A DNA stretch of 64,000 nucleotides from Vibrio agarivorans (GCF_030409635.1 NZ_JAUFQF010000001.1:124001-188000); one strand, 5' to 3'; shown: positions 53,551-62,196, numbered from the stretch's first letter. Made by a program: numbers and translations. The notes: a model not told the origin generated them from the sequence alone.

Positions 53551-54198
53551 ATGGACAGTAAAACTCGTGCCGAACTAGGAAATATACTGACAGATCAGGA
53601 AAAGCTGTTAGAGATCTTATCGCAAAATCCTGCTGCTCTTGAAGGTTACCCCAACTTGCAGTCTCATGTTACGGATAAGAATCAAAAGTCGATAGAATAT
53701 AGGCGTGCGATTAGAAATAAAGAGTTTACCAAGGATGATTATCGAGACGAGATCCTGTCAAAGCTGGATTGGTTTGGGTATGAGGCCTGTTGTGAATTAG
53801 ATATGGATTTCATTATTAATACTGTTGCCGCCAAGTGTGGTGCAGATATTGATGCAGTTAAACACATTACTATAGAAGATATTGGTGTTGATAGAGTCAG
53901 CCGCTTACTGCATATGATCGGTGAGGCGATGTACTCTAAGTTAGATTCGTTACCTTCTTTCCCTTGGGAGGCAAAAAAAGGTCAGACGAATCATGCCTTT
54001 TGGAAAAAGTGCCACTTAGCCTACGACGCGATGATGATTGAAGGTTATAGCAGTCATTATAAACTGAATGAATGGGCGCAACTGACACTCGGTGTGTCGT
54101 GTCCACAAAGTTTTCCTAGATTTGCCAGAACTTATGGTGACCCTCGATTGATCGAAAGTTGGGTTAAATGGTCTGAGTGGACTGAAAAAAACGATTAG
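53551..54198 (+). CDS. Hypothetical protein
   Basis: 215 residues without signal peptide or membrane helix; acidic N-terminal part, Trp-rich C-terminal part (FPWEAKKGQTNHAFWKKCHLAYDAMM in two stretches, WVKWSEWTEKND). Mostly helical by composition. Family not recognised. It lies just after the IS and may be an accessory gene. A strong bidirectional terminator follows. Confidence 0.6.
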   Translation: MDSKTRAELGNILTDQEKLLEILSQNPAALEGYPNLQSHVTDKNQKSIEYRRAIRNKEFTKDDYRDEILSKLDWFGYEACCELDMDFIINTVAAKCGADIDAVKHITIEDIGVDRVSRLLHMIGEAMYSKLDSLPSFPWEAKKGQTNHAFWKKCHLAYDAMMIEGYSSHYKLNEWAQLTLGVSCPQSFPRFARTYGDPRLIESWVKWSEWTEKND

Positions 54199-54221
54199 CC
54201 AAAAGTTTGATAGACATTGTG

Positions 54222-54262
54222 AAAAAAAGGGAGGTCAGCATTGAGCTGAACTCCCTTTTTTT
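54222..54262. terminator. Bidirectional terminator
   Basis: Outer stem AAAAAGGGAG/CTCCCTTTTT with an inner stem TCAGC/GCTGA; serves the 53551 gene and the convergent PAP2 gene. Confidence 0.9.
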
Positions 54263-54264
54263 GC

Positions 54265-54804
54265 CTATTTGAAAGACAGATTTAATGATATCCCTTGGGT
54301 ATCACTTCGCCCAAAATTTGTTGGAGTCACAGAGAAGTTGTTGGGCGCAAATCTTGTAGTAACAGCGTAACTCACTGTATAGGCTAGCAACGCACCGACC
54401 AAAACATCACTGGACCAGTGCTTTTCGCCATACATGCGCGAATAGCCAACATAGTTTGAAGCAATGTAGGCGGGTAATCCATAGCTAAGTCCATATCGAT
54501 GATGCAAAAAAGCAGCACCACTAAATGCTGCAGCGGTGTGGCCTGAAGGGAAGCTGTCAAAATTACTGCCGTTTGGGCGCTCAGCATCAACTAAAAATTT
54601 TGTGGTATGCGTTATCCCTTGTGTAATCGCAAATCCTTTTGTTAGTTCCCACATTCCTTGATTGTCATCTTTAGACCATGCAATAGCTAGTGCAGAAAGT
54701 GGAAGGGCAAATTGTCCAATATCTCCGGCGGTTTCTGTTTTGGATTTTGCAATTACCGATGTGCTGATGGTTGCGGCAATAATTAAGGTTGCTTTTTTTT
54801 TCAT
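54265..54804 (-). CDS. PAP2-family phosphatase, exported
   Basis: 179 residues. All three PAP2 motifs are intact: KFLVDAERP (Kx6RP), PSGH in FPSGHTAAAF and SRMYGEKHWSSD (SRx5Hx3D). The start has a signal peptide (ATLIIAATISTSVIAKS), and there are hydrophobic segments between motifs. Acts in the periplasm or at the membrane on lipid phosphates (undecaprenyl pyrophosphate, PGP or lipid A); the substrate is not visible. Followed on the same strand's upstream side by the SMR gene after 71 bp. Confidence 0.9.
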   Translation of the reverse strand: MKKKATLIIAATISTSVIAKSKTETAGDIGQFALPLSALAIAWSKDDNQGMWELTKGFAITQGITHTTKFLVDAERPNGSNFDSFPSGHTAAAFSGAAFLHHRYGLSYGLPAYIASNYVGYSRMYGEKHWSSDVLVGALLAYTVSYAVTTRFAPNNFSVTPTNFGRSDTQGISLNLSFK

Positions 54805-54875
54805 GGAACTCTCTTAGGTGATGATTGAGCGAGTTCCCTTCGCAATAAAACAAGGCACAGTGAATGGTGTTGTGC

Positions 54876-55196
54876 TTAGTGACTGATATTCCCACCGAGG
54901 TTGATCATTGTGACACCCGATACGATCAGTAGAAGCCCGACAATCACTTGCCCATTTGGGACTTTTCCAAACATTGCTTGAACCAAAGCGATAAGCACAA
55001 TTCCAACACCACACCAAATCGCGTAGGCGGTAGAGCTTGACATGCCAGAAGCCGTTGCCAGAGATAAGAAGTAAAAAGCCGCAGCATAACCCAGAGCACA
55101 CCCTACCGAAGGAGCAAACTTGGTGAAACCGTTTGTGAAAGGGAGAAGTGTGGTAGCGATAACTTCAGAAATAATGGCAATAGCTAAATAGAACAT
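54876..55196 (-). CDS. Small multidrug resistance (SMR) efflux protein
   Basis: 106 residues, four membrane helices. The essential Glu is in IISEVIATTLL (E11), and AYAIWCGVGIVLIALVQAMFG matches the third-helix signature (typically AYAIWxGxG). Dimeric drug/proton antiporter of the EmrE/Qac/Gdx family. The GVG and context cannot tell drug exporter from guanidinium exporter. Probably co-transcribed with the PAP2 gene. Confidence 0.92.
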   Translation of the reverse strand: MFYLAIAIISEVIATTLLPFTNGFTKFAPSVGCALGYAAAFYFLSLATASGMSSSTAYAIWCGVGIVLIALVQAMFGKVPNGQVIVGLLLIVSGVTMINLGGNISH

Positions 55197-55549
55197 GTTG
55201 TTACCTCTCTTTGTGTTTGGAGTTCCATCATGTCTGATTTTGTTTTTCTAGAGTAATACGTCGTTTTTGGAAAGCGTTAGAAATGAGCTTCTACTGGATA
55301 GTGAATGTTTAAATTCTTCAATTTATTGAGTCTTATGAATTACATATTATGGTGGGATGTAGTCAACCGAGGCTGCGTAAAGCGCTTTACTAAAAAACAA
55401 TTAAATACTTTTCTAATTATCTCCAATAGTCTTCAAATTGCTTAGAAAGATTTGAATGAATAAATTGGCCTCATTGAGATTCATAGTGACATCGAAACCT
55501 TTAACACGATAGGTGCTGTGAATAAAAAACGTTGAAATGAGGCTTAACA
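55197..55549 (+). promoter_or_regulatory. 353-bp gap with conserved promoter block B
   Basis: Between divergent SMR and serine hydrolase genes. Block 55409-55478 is homologous to 50201-50270 and 57921-57990, and similarity with 57921 continues on to the start codon (GTGACA, GAAA, TGAAATGAGG). No ORF seen. Confidence 0.6.
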
Positions 55550-56824
55550 ATGAAGAAATCAATCTTAGCAGCAACTTTTGCTTTAACGACAGCTTTCGCT
55601 GCTCAAGCGTCAGAGGTGCACAAACCAGACATGCAATTTCTCGAGAAGGTGGGTGCTGTTGGTATTACTCAAGACAACTGGGATCGTGAAAACGAGTCAA
55701 TGACTTATCAGCAGGCATACAAGTTTACTCATCATATCAAAATGAGCCCGGGTAATTATGTTTGGAATCTGGGAGACACAAAGCAGCGTTTAGACCTAGA
55801 TAAATTAACCGGCAACGATTTTGATGGTGAATACCCGTTGAGCGTTATCTTACCGGGGCGCTTAAAGGCCGATTCGCTTGTTGTATTGAAAGATGGCGAA
55901 CTTGTTCACGAGCAATACTGGAATGGTATGCACAAGGCAAAAACTCACTTAGAGATGTCCGCCACTAAGTCTTACACCGCCATTCTCCTTGCGACGTTTG
56001 TTGCTGAAGGTCGCGTCAACATGAAAGACCAAATCACACAGTACCTCCCAGAACTAAAAGGCTCTGGGTTTGATGGTGCAACTGTTGAGCAAGTCGCGGA
56101 TATGCGCTCTGGTATCTTTGTTCATAAGAATGTTGGTGGCATGTACAGCGACAAGATGAGTGAAACTCAAGATTGGAATGGACCATCTAAATACGATTAC
56201 AAGAATATTATAGAAGTGGCTCAAGAGCTAACTTCACGCACAGACGTAAAACGCGGTGAAGCATTCGACTATCTATGCATGAATACCGAGATGCTCGCTC
56301 AGGTCATGGAGCGCCTAGAAGGTAAGCGGTACGCGGAAATTCTAGAAGAAAGGCTATTTAAACAGATGGGTGCGGAATACGGTGCGGAAATGATGACGAA
56401 CCGAGACGGTGAAGCCATTGCATCTGGTGGCCTGCACATCACCGCTCGTGACGGTGTGAAGTTAATGCACATCCTAATGAACGAAGGTAAAAACAACCTT
56501 GGTGAACAGGTAGTACCAAAGCAGTTCATTGAAGACCTCATTGAAGGAAATGACGAAGTTAAGAGCGCTTGGAAACATGACCCATTCTCAGCACTACTTG
56601 CAGACGCTTGGTACAAAGATCAAATCCGTGTTCTCAATGTTGACGGCCGTCGTTACATCACGTTTGTCGGTGTCTCTGGTCAAGTCACGGTCGGTGAACC
56701 AGCAACCAAAACGGTGATAAAAATGCATGGCTCTCAAGATGATTGGCAGCATCCACGCACGGTATCTATGACGTTTTTAGATGTCGTGCCAACACTTCTC
56801 AAAGCTGTTGACGAGCTTAAATAA
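55550..56824 (+). CDS. SxxK serine hydrolase (beta-lactamase class C/EstB-NylB-like), copy 1
   Basis: 424 residues with signal peptide (ATFALTTAFAAQA). The penicillin-recognising fold has SATK (S137-K140), preceded by HLEM, and FDYLCMNTEML (about 240), equivalent to the YxS/N element; the third motif resembles the GLHITARDG stretch near 296. It looks nearer to EstB/6-aminohexanoate-dimer hydrolases than to true AmpC. It should hydrolyse an ester or amide in the periplasm. Paired with an OM barrel gene 178 bp downstream; both are duplicated in tandem. Confidence 0.82.
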   Translation: MKKSILAATFALTTAFAAQASEVHKPDMQFLEKVGAVGITQDNWDRENESMTYQQAYKFTHHIKMSPGNYVWNLGDTKQRLDLDKLTGNDFDGEYPLSVILPGRLKADSLVVLKDGELVHEQYWNGMHKAKTHLEMSATKSYTAILLATFVAEGRVNMKDQITQYLPELKGSGFDGATVEQVADMRSGIFVHKNVGGMYSDKMSETQDWNGPSKYDYKNIIEVAQELTSRTDVKRGEAFDYLCMNTEMLAQVMERLEGKRYAEILEERLFKQMGAEYGAEMMTNRDGEAIASGGLHITARDGVKLMHILMNEGKNNLGEQVVPKQFIEDLIEGNDEVKSAWKHDPFSALLADAWYKDQIRVLNVDGRRYITFVGVSGQVTVGEPATKTVIKMHGSQDDWQHPRTVSMTFLDVVPTLLKAVDELK

Positions 56825-56892
56825 CAAGTTTGTAGCGGCACAGTAGCCATGCTGCTCAATCATAACGGATTCCCAAATGGATGCGGTAGAAA

Positions 56893-56911
56893 CGATAGGG
56901 ATGTTGATAGC
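56893..56911. repeat. CGATAG direct-repeat element, upstream of barrel 1
   Basis: CGATAGGGATGTTGATAGC, 18 of 19 positions identical to 59406-59424. It contains a direct repeat (CGATAG/TGATAG) with 12-bp period, as response-regulator sites often do. 92 bp before the 57003 start. Confidence 0.5.
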
Positions 56912-57002
56912 TTCAGGAATAAGCAAGAGGGCTATTTATGAGGTGCATAGGAGTATTTATTTAGCACCTTGAATACACACTTAATCGTAACGAGTAACAA
57001 CA

Positions 57003-57785
57003 ATGAAAAAATCAATTATCGCACTAGCTATGGTGTCATCTTTCGCAGCTAACGCAGCATACCTAGATGAAAAAACAGGTGAAGTAGTCGTAGCAGAGAA
57101 TCCAGAGCTATTAGGTGATTCCAGTGGTTCTCAAGAAGAGAAGGTTAACTATGGTGATCCAACCGCTAGCTATACTGGTCTTGGCCTAGAGCGCGCTGGC
57201 TCAAACTCTAAAGTAACCGGTGTTTGGGGTATGGGTGAGCACATCATAACGGGTGAAGTGGGTTATCACCATCGCGATAAAAACGTTAACTTCCGTGGTC
57301 GATACTTCAATATCGACCGTGATACTAACTTTGGTTGGTCTGTAGACGCTATGGGCCACAAAGCTAAGAAAGATGGTGTCTCTGATTCTTCACTCGTTGG
57401 TTTAGTGGGTGGTCTATACAAATGGCAAGCCACAGACAACATTATTATTGCTCCTATGCTTTACGCTGGTTATGGAAGCTTAAGCGTAGAGGGTAAACAA
57501 GACGGTGATAAGAAAAAATACTCGCGATCTAGTGGTCTGATTCAGACTGGTGTTTATGGTATGTATGGATTTGAGGCAGGCCACTGGCTATATGCAAACC
57601 CTAAAACAACCTACATTGAGAACGCACCGATGAAGGCGAGCGAACGCTTTCAGAATGAAATTGAACTAGGAGCTGGATTCATGGTTTCTGATAACCAATC
57701 ACTGGGTGTTAAATATACAGTAAGTAAACTAGGCAGCAAGAAGACCGAAACCCAAGGCGCGGTAAACTATTACCTCTACTTCTAA
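57003..57785 (+). CDS. Outer-membrane beta-barrel protein, module 1
   Basis: 260 residues: signal peptide (SIIALAMVSSFAANA), then an acidic stretch and amphipathic strands (HIITGEVGYHHRDKNVNFRGRYFNI, FGWSVDAMGHKAKKDG) ending in NYYLYF with terminal Phe. Probably a 10-12-stranded OM barrel; family not recognised. Follows the SxxK hydrolase gene in tandem module 1; a strong terminator ends the unit. Confidence 0.65.
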   Translation: MKKSIIALAMVSSFAANAAYLDEKTGEVVVAENPELLGDSSGSQEEKVNYGDPTASYTGLGLERAGSNSKVTGVWGMGEHIITGEVGYHHRDKNVNFRGRYFNIDRDTNFGWSVDAMGHKAKKDGVSDSSLVGLVGGLYKWQATDNIIIAPMLYAGYGSLSVEGKQDGDKKKYSRSSGLIQTGVYGMYGFEAGHWLYANPKTTYIENAPMKASERFQNEIELGAGFMVSDNQSLGVKYTVSKLGSKKTETQGAVNYYLYF

Positions 57786-57836
57786 TCAAGCTAGCTTGCC
57801 TGCAAGGGCAAGTTATCTTGCTCCAAGTGATTTCAG

Positions 57837-57877
57837 AACCACAATACTCAGGCCTTGCCGGAGTGTTGTGGTTTTTT
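57837..57877 (+). terminator. Intrinsic terminator after module 1
   Basis: AACCACAATACTC pairs with GAGTGTTGTGGTT (one mismatch), loop about 11 nt, T6. A smaller hairpin CTTGCC/GGCAAG (57795-57812) precedes it. Confidence 0.9.
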
Positions 57878-57920
57878 GTTTTTGTAGCGCAGTAACTCTC
57901 GCCGTAAATCGCTTTTCAGT

Positions 57921-57990
57921 ATTTCTAATCATCTCTAGCAGCCACCAAATTGCTTGGTAAAAGTTAGATGACTAAATTGACCTTATCAAG
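57921..57990 (+). promoter_or_regulatory. Conserved promoter block C
   Basis: Homologous to blocks at 50201 and 55409 without gaps. It begins with TTTCTAATCATCTCTA and ends with CCTTATCAAG, 72 bp before the hydrolase start, the same distance as block B. Confidence 0.6.
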
Positions 57991-58061
57991 TTTCACTGTG
58001 ACAAGGAAAGTAAACCAATTTTAACGGACCGGTGAGCACATAACCCTGAAATGAGGTAATC

Positions 58062-59333
58062 ATGATGAAGAAAACTATCCTAGCCGCAGCAATCGCTTTT
58101 ACTACAGCTTTTGGAACACAAGCCATCGAACTTCACCAACCAGACCGTGATTATATTGAGGCATCCACGGCTGTTGGTGTTTCGCAATCAAACTGGGACT
58201 CAGGCCAATCGGCTAAGTTAACGTTTAAAAATGCGTATCGATATACATATAACCTAGAGATGTCAAAAGGTGAATTTACTCATGACCTCGGTAAAGCAAA
58301 AGGGTTCGATTTAACGGGGGTCAAAGGGCACGATGTTGATGGCGAGCTCCCAATGGATGTTCTACTGCGTGACCGCTTGAACATCGAATCTCTCGTGTTA
58401 CTGAAAGATGGCCAACTGGTAGACGAATACTACTGGTCAGGAATGGATAAAGATCATCTTCACTTGATGATGAGTGTAACTAAGTCATTTACTGCTCTTA
58501 CTGTGCAAACATTAGTTCAAGAAGGCAAAATTGAACTGAATAAACTAATTTCTGATTACTTACCAGAATTGAAGCAATCAGGCTTCGCCGATGCAACCGT
58601 TCAAGAAGTGCTTGATATGCGCTCTGGTGTTAAGATCGAATTTACTCCAGGCAAGATTTGGGATGAGCGTATGACAAACGTTCAAGAGTGGAATGGTGTC
58701 AACAACTACCCACAATTGAACTCGATACTCGATTTTGCAGCGACACTGGGTCAGCGAAGTGATGTACAAACAGGTCAAGCGTTTGACTATCAATGTGTGA
58801 ATACAGAGGTGTTAGGTATGCTGATTCAGAGGGTGACAGGCATGTCTGCTGGTCAAGCGATGGAGGAGCGTCTTTGGAAGCGCGTCGGTTTTGAACATAA
58901 TGCTCGTCTACAGTCAAACTCACAAGGTGAAGCGGTTATGTCTGGTGGCCTAAATGCAACCACTCGAGACGCTGCAATCATGATGGATGTATTAGTGAAC
59001 GGTGGTAAGAATCGTGCTGGCGAACAGATCCTAGCTCCGGAGTATATTGATAACCTGATGAATGGTAATGACGAGGTTAAAAGTGCTTGGAAACATGATG
59101 GATTCTCTGCTCTACTTGCCGATGCTTGGTATAAAGATCAGTTCCGTGTGCTTAATGTTGGTGGGCACAGATATATCTTAATGGTGGGCATTCATGGTCA
59201 GGTGATTGTTGGAGAGCCGGCAACAGGCAAAGTAATCGCGATGAATGGTGCACAAGACGAAATGCAAGCAGTGCGTACTGTGAGTATGCTCATGATAGAT
59301 GCGGTACCAGCCTTGTTAGACGCTATTCAATAA
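58062..59333 (+). CDS. SxxK serine hydrolase, copy 2
   Basis: 423 residues, close paralogue of the 55550 product: signal peptide (AAAIAFTTAFGTQA), SVTK (S138-K141) after LHLMM, FDYQCVNTEVLG, and the shared C-terminal HDGFSALLADAWYKDQFRVLNV. Divergence throughout shows an older duplication than that of asd. Same envelope hydrolase role proposed, perhaps on a different substrate. The GAGGTAATC ribosome site supports the first ATG; the next ATG (58065) is also possible. The barrel gene of module 2 follows. Confidence 0.82.
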   Translation: MMKKTILAAAIAFTTAFGTQAIELHQPDRDYIEASTAVGVSQSNWDSGQSAKLTFKNAYRYTYNLEMSKGEFTHDLGKAKGFDLTGVKGHDVDGELPMDVLLRDRLNIESLVLLKDGQLVDEYYWSGMDKDHLHLMMSVTKSFTALTVQTLVQEGKIELNKLISDYLPELKQSGFADATVQEVLDMRSGVKIEFTPGKIWDERMTNVQEWNGVNNYPQLNSILDFAATLGQRSDVQTGQAFDYQCVNTEVLGMLIQRVTGMSAGQAMEERLWKRVGFEHNARLQSNSQGEAVMSGGLNATTRDAAIMMDVLVNGGKNRAGEQILAPEYIDNLMNGNDEVKSAWKHDGFSALLADAWYKDQFRVLNVGGHRYILMVGIHGQVIVGEPATGKVIAMNGAQDEMQAVRTVSMLMIDAVPALLDAIQ

Positions 59334-59661
59334 TATCTACAAACACAACAATGAGTAAGTAAAACAACGTCATTGTCATGCTAACCCAATGGAGTTGAGC
59401 TAGTTCGATAGGGATGTCGATAGCGATTCAATCACCTTGTAAAAATTAAATTCGGCAATAGGCAATGCTTGCTACTTTAATTATTAAATCTTCTCTTTGT
59501 TAATTTAAATTGAATTATATTCTGGCGGTTATAACTTCAAGGTGCTGATGTTTTAAAAGTTACACCATTCGAATAGTATTCATTTCGTTCCTTGAATAGA
59601 CCTATATTTCTTGATGATGCCTAGGTCAGAATTATCCACTAATATATATTCGGAGTTTCTC
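59334..59661 (+). promoter_or_regulatory. 328-bp gap before barrel 2 with CGATAG repeat
   Basis: The element at 59406-59424 (CGATAGGGATGTCGATAGC) repeats the one before barrel 1, here with two perfect CGATAG copies 12 bp apart. The rest is AT-rich; no ORF. Confidence 0.5.
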
Positions 59662-60480
59662 GTGAAGAAAACTATTCTATCTGCACTAGTATTAGCTGCA
59701 GTATCCGCTCCTTCATTCGCAACCGTCAAAGTAGATGTTTACAACGAATCAAAAATGGAAGGTGACCGCCACTCTAAGCAGGGTGTTGAAGTACAGTATG
59801 CAATGGATATGGGGCTAGGTTTCGGCATTGAAGTTGATACCAATAAAGCGGTTGAGTTGAGTACTAACTATGTGTGGGCTATGGACAATGGCTTTTATTT
59901 AAAACCGCAGATGAGCTACGTTTTTAAAGGTGAAAAGTCTCAAAAAACACCATGGATAGATATGGCGAGTTCTGCTCCAGGAGAGGATGAAAAATACACT
60001 TATCTTCAATTGGAAGGGTTTGATGGTGAAAACTCAGACACATTTAAAGCAGGCCTAGAAGGTGGCCTCCAGTTTGGTAATGGTTTCTATACTGCATTAC
60101 GTTACCGTTTTGATAAGCAAACTGATGCTACATCAATTAAGTTTAATATTGCCCAAAATGCTAAAGGAAAGTCTGCTAAAGAGTATAGTAAGTTGGCGGA
60201 TAGTCGCTCACTAATTGGTCGCACAGATATTGTATTGGGTTATGATTTTGGTTTTCTCACACTGCAAGGTAAAGGTATTCACAAGGCTGAGCTAAATAAA
60301 GACATTAAAGATGCATACAAGGCAGTCCACATGAAAGATAGCGGTTGGGGCACTGAACTAAAAGCCACAATCACAGCTTTCGACGGTGTTGCACCATACC
60401 TTCAATTAGCCTCTCGCGAGACAACAAGAAAAGGCTTCGATAACAACGAAGTTAAGCTAGGTGTAGCATTCTCATTCTAA
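59662..60480 (+). CDS. Outer-membrane beta-barrel protein (KdgM-like?), module 2
   Basis: 272 residues from a GTG at 59662, which follows CGGAG at 7 nt and begins a good signal peptide (KKTILSALVLAAVSAPSFA); an upstream ATG in the frame would precede it without sense. Strands such as GVEVQYAMDMGLGFGIEVD and GFYLKPQMSYVFKGE and the ending GVAFSF fit a 12-stranded OM channel resembling KdgM-type oligouronate porins. That resemblance is weak. Not clearly homologous to barrel 1 by eye, although it holds the same place after the hydrolase. Confidence 0.6.
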   Translation: MKKTILSALVLAAVSAPSFATVKVDVYNESKMEGDRHSKQGVEVQYAMDMGLGFGIEVDTNKAVELSTNYVWAMDNGFYLKPQMSYVFKGEKSQKTPWIDMASSAPGEDEKYTYLQLEGFDGENSDTFKAGLEGGLQFGNGFYTALRYRFDKQTDATSIKFNIAQNAKGKSAKEYSKLADSRSLIGRTDIVLGYDFGFLTLQGKGIHKAELNKDIKDAYKAVHMKDSGWGTELKATITAFDGVAPYLQLASRETTRKGFDNNEVKLGVAFSF

Positions 60481-60617
60481 TATAGATGCTACTGAGAGGC
60501 CAACGGAAGGCCCTCACCTCACACACATCTTGTTCGCTCTGATAGGGCGTTTAGATACAGACTCGTCAAATACTCTTGTTTCACTCCAAACTTTCCGTTC
60601 ACAAAAATTTATTGTTC

Positions 60618-60731
60618 ATGAGTTCAAAACAAAAAATCCTTGCAAAAATATTGGCTTGGTTTTCATTCTTCGTTGCTTTCTACTTATCTCTACCATACAT
60701 TGTCATTAAATTAGTATCGCTGAATTACTAA
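60618..60731 (+). CDS. 37-residue membrane protein candidate
   Basis: A short ORF with basic N-terminus (MSSKQKILAKIL) then a hydrophobic helix (AWFSFFVAFYLSLPYIVIKL). A perfect terminator follows 26 bp later, which supports transcription, but there is no clear ribosome site. Typical of small inner-membrane proteins. Confidence 0.4.
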   Translation: MSSKQKILAKILAWFSFFVAFYLSLPYIVIKLVSLNY

Positions 60732-60756
60732 TTATTCTCGTTATTTCAGCCAAGAA

Positions 60757-60780
60757 AAAACCGCTTTAAAGCGGTTTTGG
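60757..60780. terminator. Bidirectional terminator
   Basis: AAAACCGCTTTAAAGCGGTTTT is a perfect palindrome-type stem (short loop) with A- and T-runs; between the small ORF and the convergent thioredoxin-fold gene. Confidence 0.85.
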
Positions 60781-60814
60781 TGTCTTTATAGCAATAGGCT
60801 AACCCCATTATGGC

Positions 60815-61420
60815 TTAAGAATCGAGTTCGATGAGGTATTCAATCAATTCATTCAACTCACCGAGTGATTTTAAGTTATGTAGAATGACTTCCTTGTTGC
60901 CATTAACAATAATGGTGGGGGTCGCACGAATACGGTACTGCTTAACCAGCATGTTCATTTTGTAGACGCCGTCTTCAAGTTCTTTGCAATCACATAGCAG
61001 GACTTCACCGTTCACATCACACTCTTGCAAAACAGATATGATGTCCTGAACGCACTTGGGTGCAGCATTGCGCTTGTGGTGAACTCGGTGGATCAGTTTT
61101 CCAATGTACTGCTGGGCCTTGCCTTCACGATGGGCAAGCACATAGCCTCGCTGAATATCGTCATAAAGCGCACCAAAAGGTACTGGTACTTCTTGAAATT
61201 CAGCCCCCAACTTATTTACAGCTTTAACCAGAGGGCCATGTACAATCGCACATGGTTTGCAGTAAATGGATTGAAATACGGTGACCGTAGCGGTTTGCGT
61301 TGTTGGTTGTTCAATCGTATTAAAGTGGGTGCCTTCGTCAAAGGCATAAAGAACATTTGATGATATAAGTGCTAACAAGCTAGCAATAGGTGCAAGCCTG
61401 TGATTTTTTCTGTGAGTCAT
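60815..61420 (-). CDS. Exported thioredoxin-fold (DsbA/DsbG-like) protein
   Basis: 201 residues: N-terminal signal (LAPIASLLALISSNVLYA), redox motif CKPC in VFQSIYCKPCAIVHG (about 54-57), insertion with additional Cys (CVQDIISVLQECD, LLCDCKE) and cis-Pro loop ATPTIIVNG. Probably a periplasmic disulfide oxidase, isomerase or reductase. The extra cysteines (at least five) are unusual. It lies 31 bp after the gene for a Cys-containing membrane protein on the same strand, which may be its partner. Confidence 0.75.
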   Translation of the reverse strand: MTHRKNHRLAPIASLLALISSNVLYAFDEGTHFNTIEQPTTQTATVTVFQSIYCKPCAIVHGPLVKAVNKLGAEFQEVPVPFGALYDDIQRGYVLAHREGKAQQYIGKLIHRVHHKRNAAPKCVQDIISVLQECDVNGEVLLCDCKELEDGVYKMNMLVKQYRIRATPTIIVNGNKEVILHNLKSLGELNELIEYLIELDS

Positions 61421-61451
61421 GTTGGTGTTAACTTATATAATAATTGATTAG

Positions 61452-61994
61452 TTATCTAGATTTTAATCGGTATTGATGGCACGCCATTAAAAGTGTACTA
61501 ATGCTAGAACTGATCATTAAGACAAATAGTAGGATAGTAACTCTATTGGACTTTGTTCTTTGATATAGCATTTCTTTTATTTGACGTGACTGTTTGGGAT
61601 GCGGCAGTGTAAGGTTGCCAATGGGCACATAGTCAATAATGGTTCGTACTCCTCCTTTATCGTATACAAAATTAGAAACCTGTAACGCTTGTCCGTTGTG
61701 GGTGGCAATTAATTCTGTATCGACGGCCTGTAGTGATTGCAGATCAATAGCATCAAAGAGATGAGTTTCATTGGGCTTGCAATCAAGATAGCTATAGCCA
61801 GAGGGAGATGTCTGCACTCGACACCGAGAGTGATGAGAAATCTGGTATCGTGGTGTCGTCATTTGCGTAGTACAAATCGCTTGTGTAGCCTCAATAGTAC
61901 ATTTAGATAAGGCATTTATGTCGGCAAATGTGTTTGGCGCGATTAATAGACTTAGCGTATTAACTACGATTAAGTGTTTGTGTTTAAACTGCAT
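61452..61994 (-). CDS. Membrane-anchored exported protein with conserved cysteines, unknown
   Basis: 180 residues: signal peptide (LIVVNTLSLLIAPNTFA), a periplasmic domain with four cysteines (SKCTIEATQAICTT, RCRV, DCKPN) and a C-terminal membrane helix (VTILLFVLMISSSISTLLMA), so type I topology. Family not recognised. Operon partner of the thioredoxin-fold gene, which may form or repair its disulfides. Confidence 0.6.
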   Translation of the reverse strand: MQFKHKHLIVVNTLSLLIAPNTFADINALSKCTIEATQAICTTQMTTPRYQISHHSRCRVQTSPSGYSYLDCKPNETHLFDAIDLQSLQAVDTELIATHNGQALQVSNFVYDKGGVRTIIDYVPIGNLTLPHPKQSRQIKEMLYQRTKSNRVTILLFVLMISSSISTLLMACHQYRLKSR

Positions 61995-62141
61995 TGTTTT
62001 TCATCTTTTCAGTCAGCATGCTCCTTGCGTGGATAAATAAATGTTTCACTAAAGATGATATTTTGAATGCAGGGTTTCGTTAATGCAATCTAGGTTAATG
62101 CCGTATGGTTATATAAAGTGATTGTTACTCGCAGAAATAAT

Positions 62142-62179
62142 AAAGCCGCTAGTCAATCCATATTAACTAGCGGCTTTTA
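62142..62179. terminator. Bidirectional terminator
   Basis: AAAGCCGCTAGT/ACTAGCGGCTTT, 12-bp perfect stem with 12-nt loop and T-run; minus strand end of the EamA gene. Confidence 0.9.
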
Positions 62180-62196
62180 AACTTTAAGTGCCAGAT

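Noticed and set aside
55550..59333. Serine hydrolases as true class C beta-lactamases
   Set aside because: SxxK is present, but the YxN and KTG elements are not in AmpC form and no ampR lies nearby; resistance should not be inferred.
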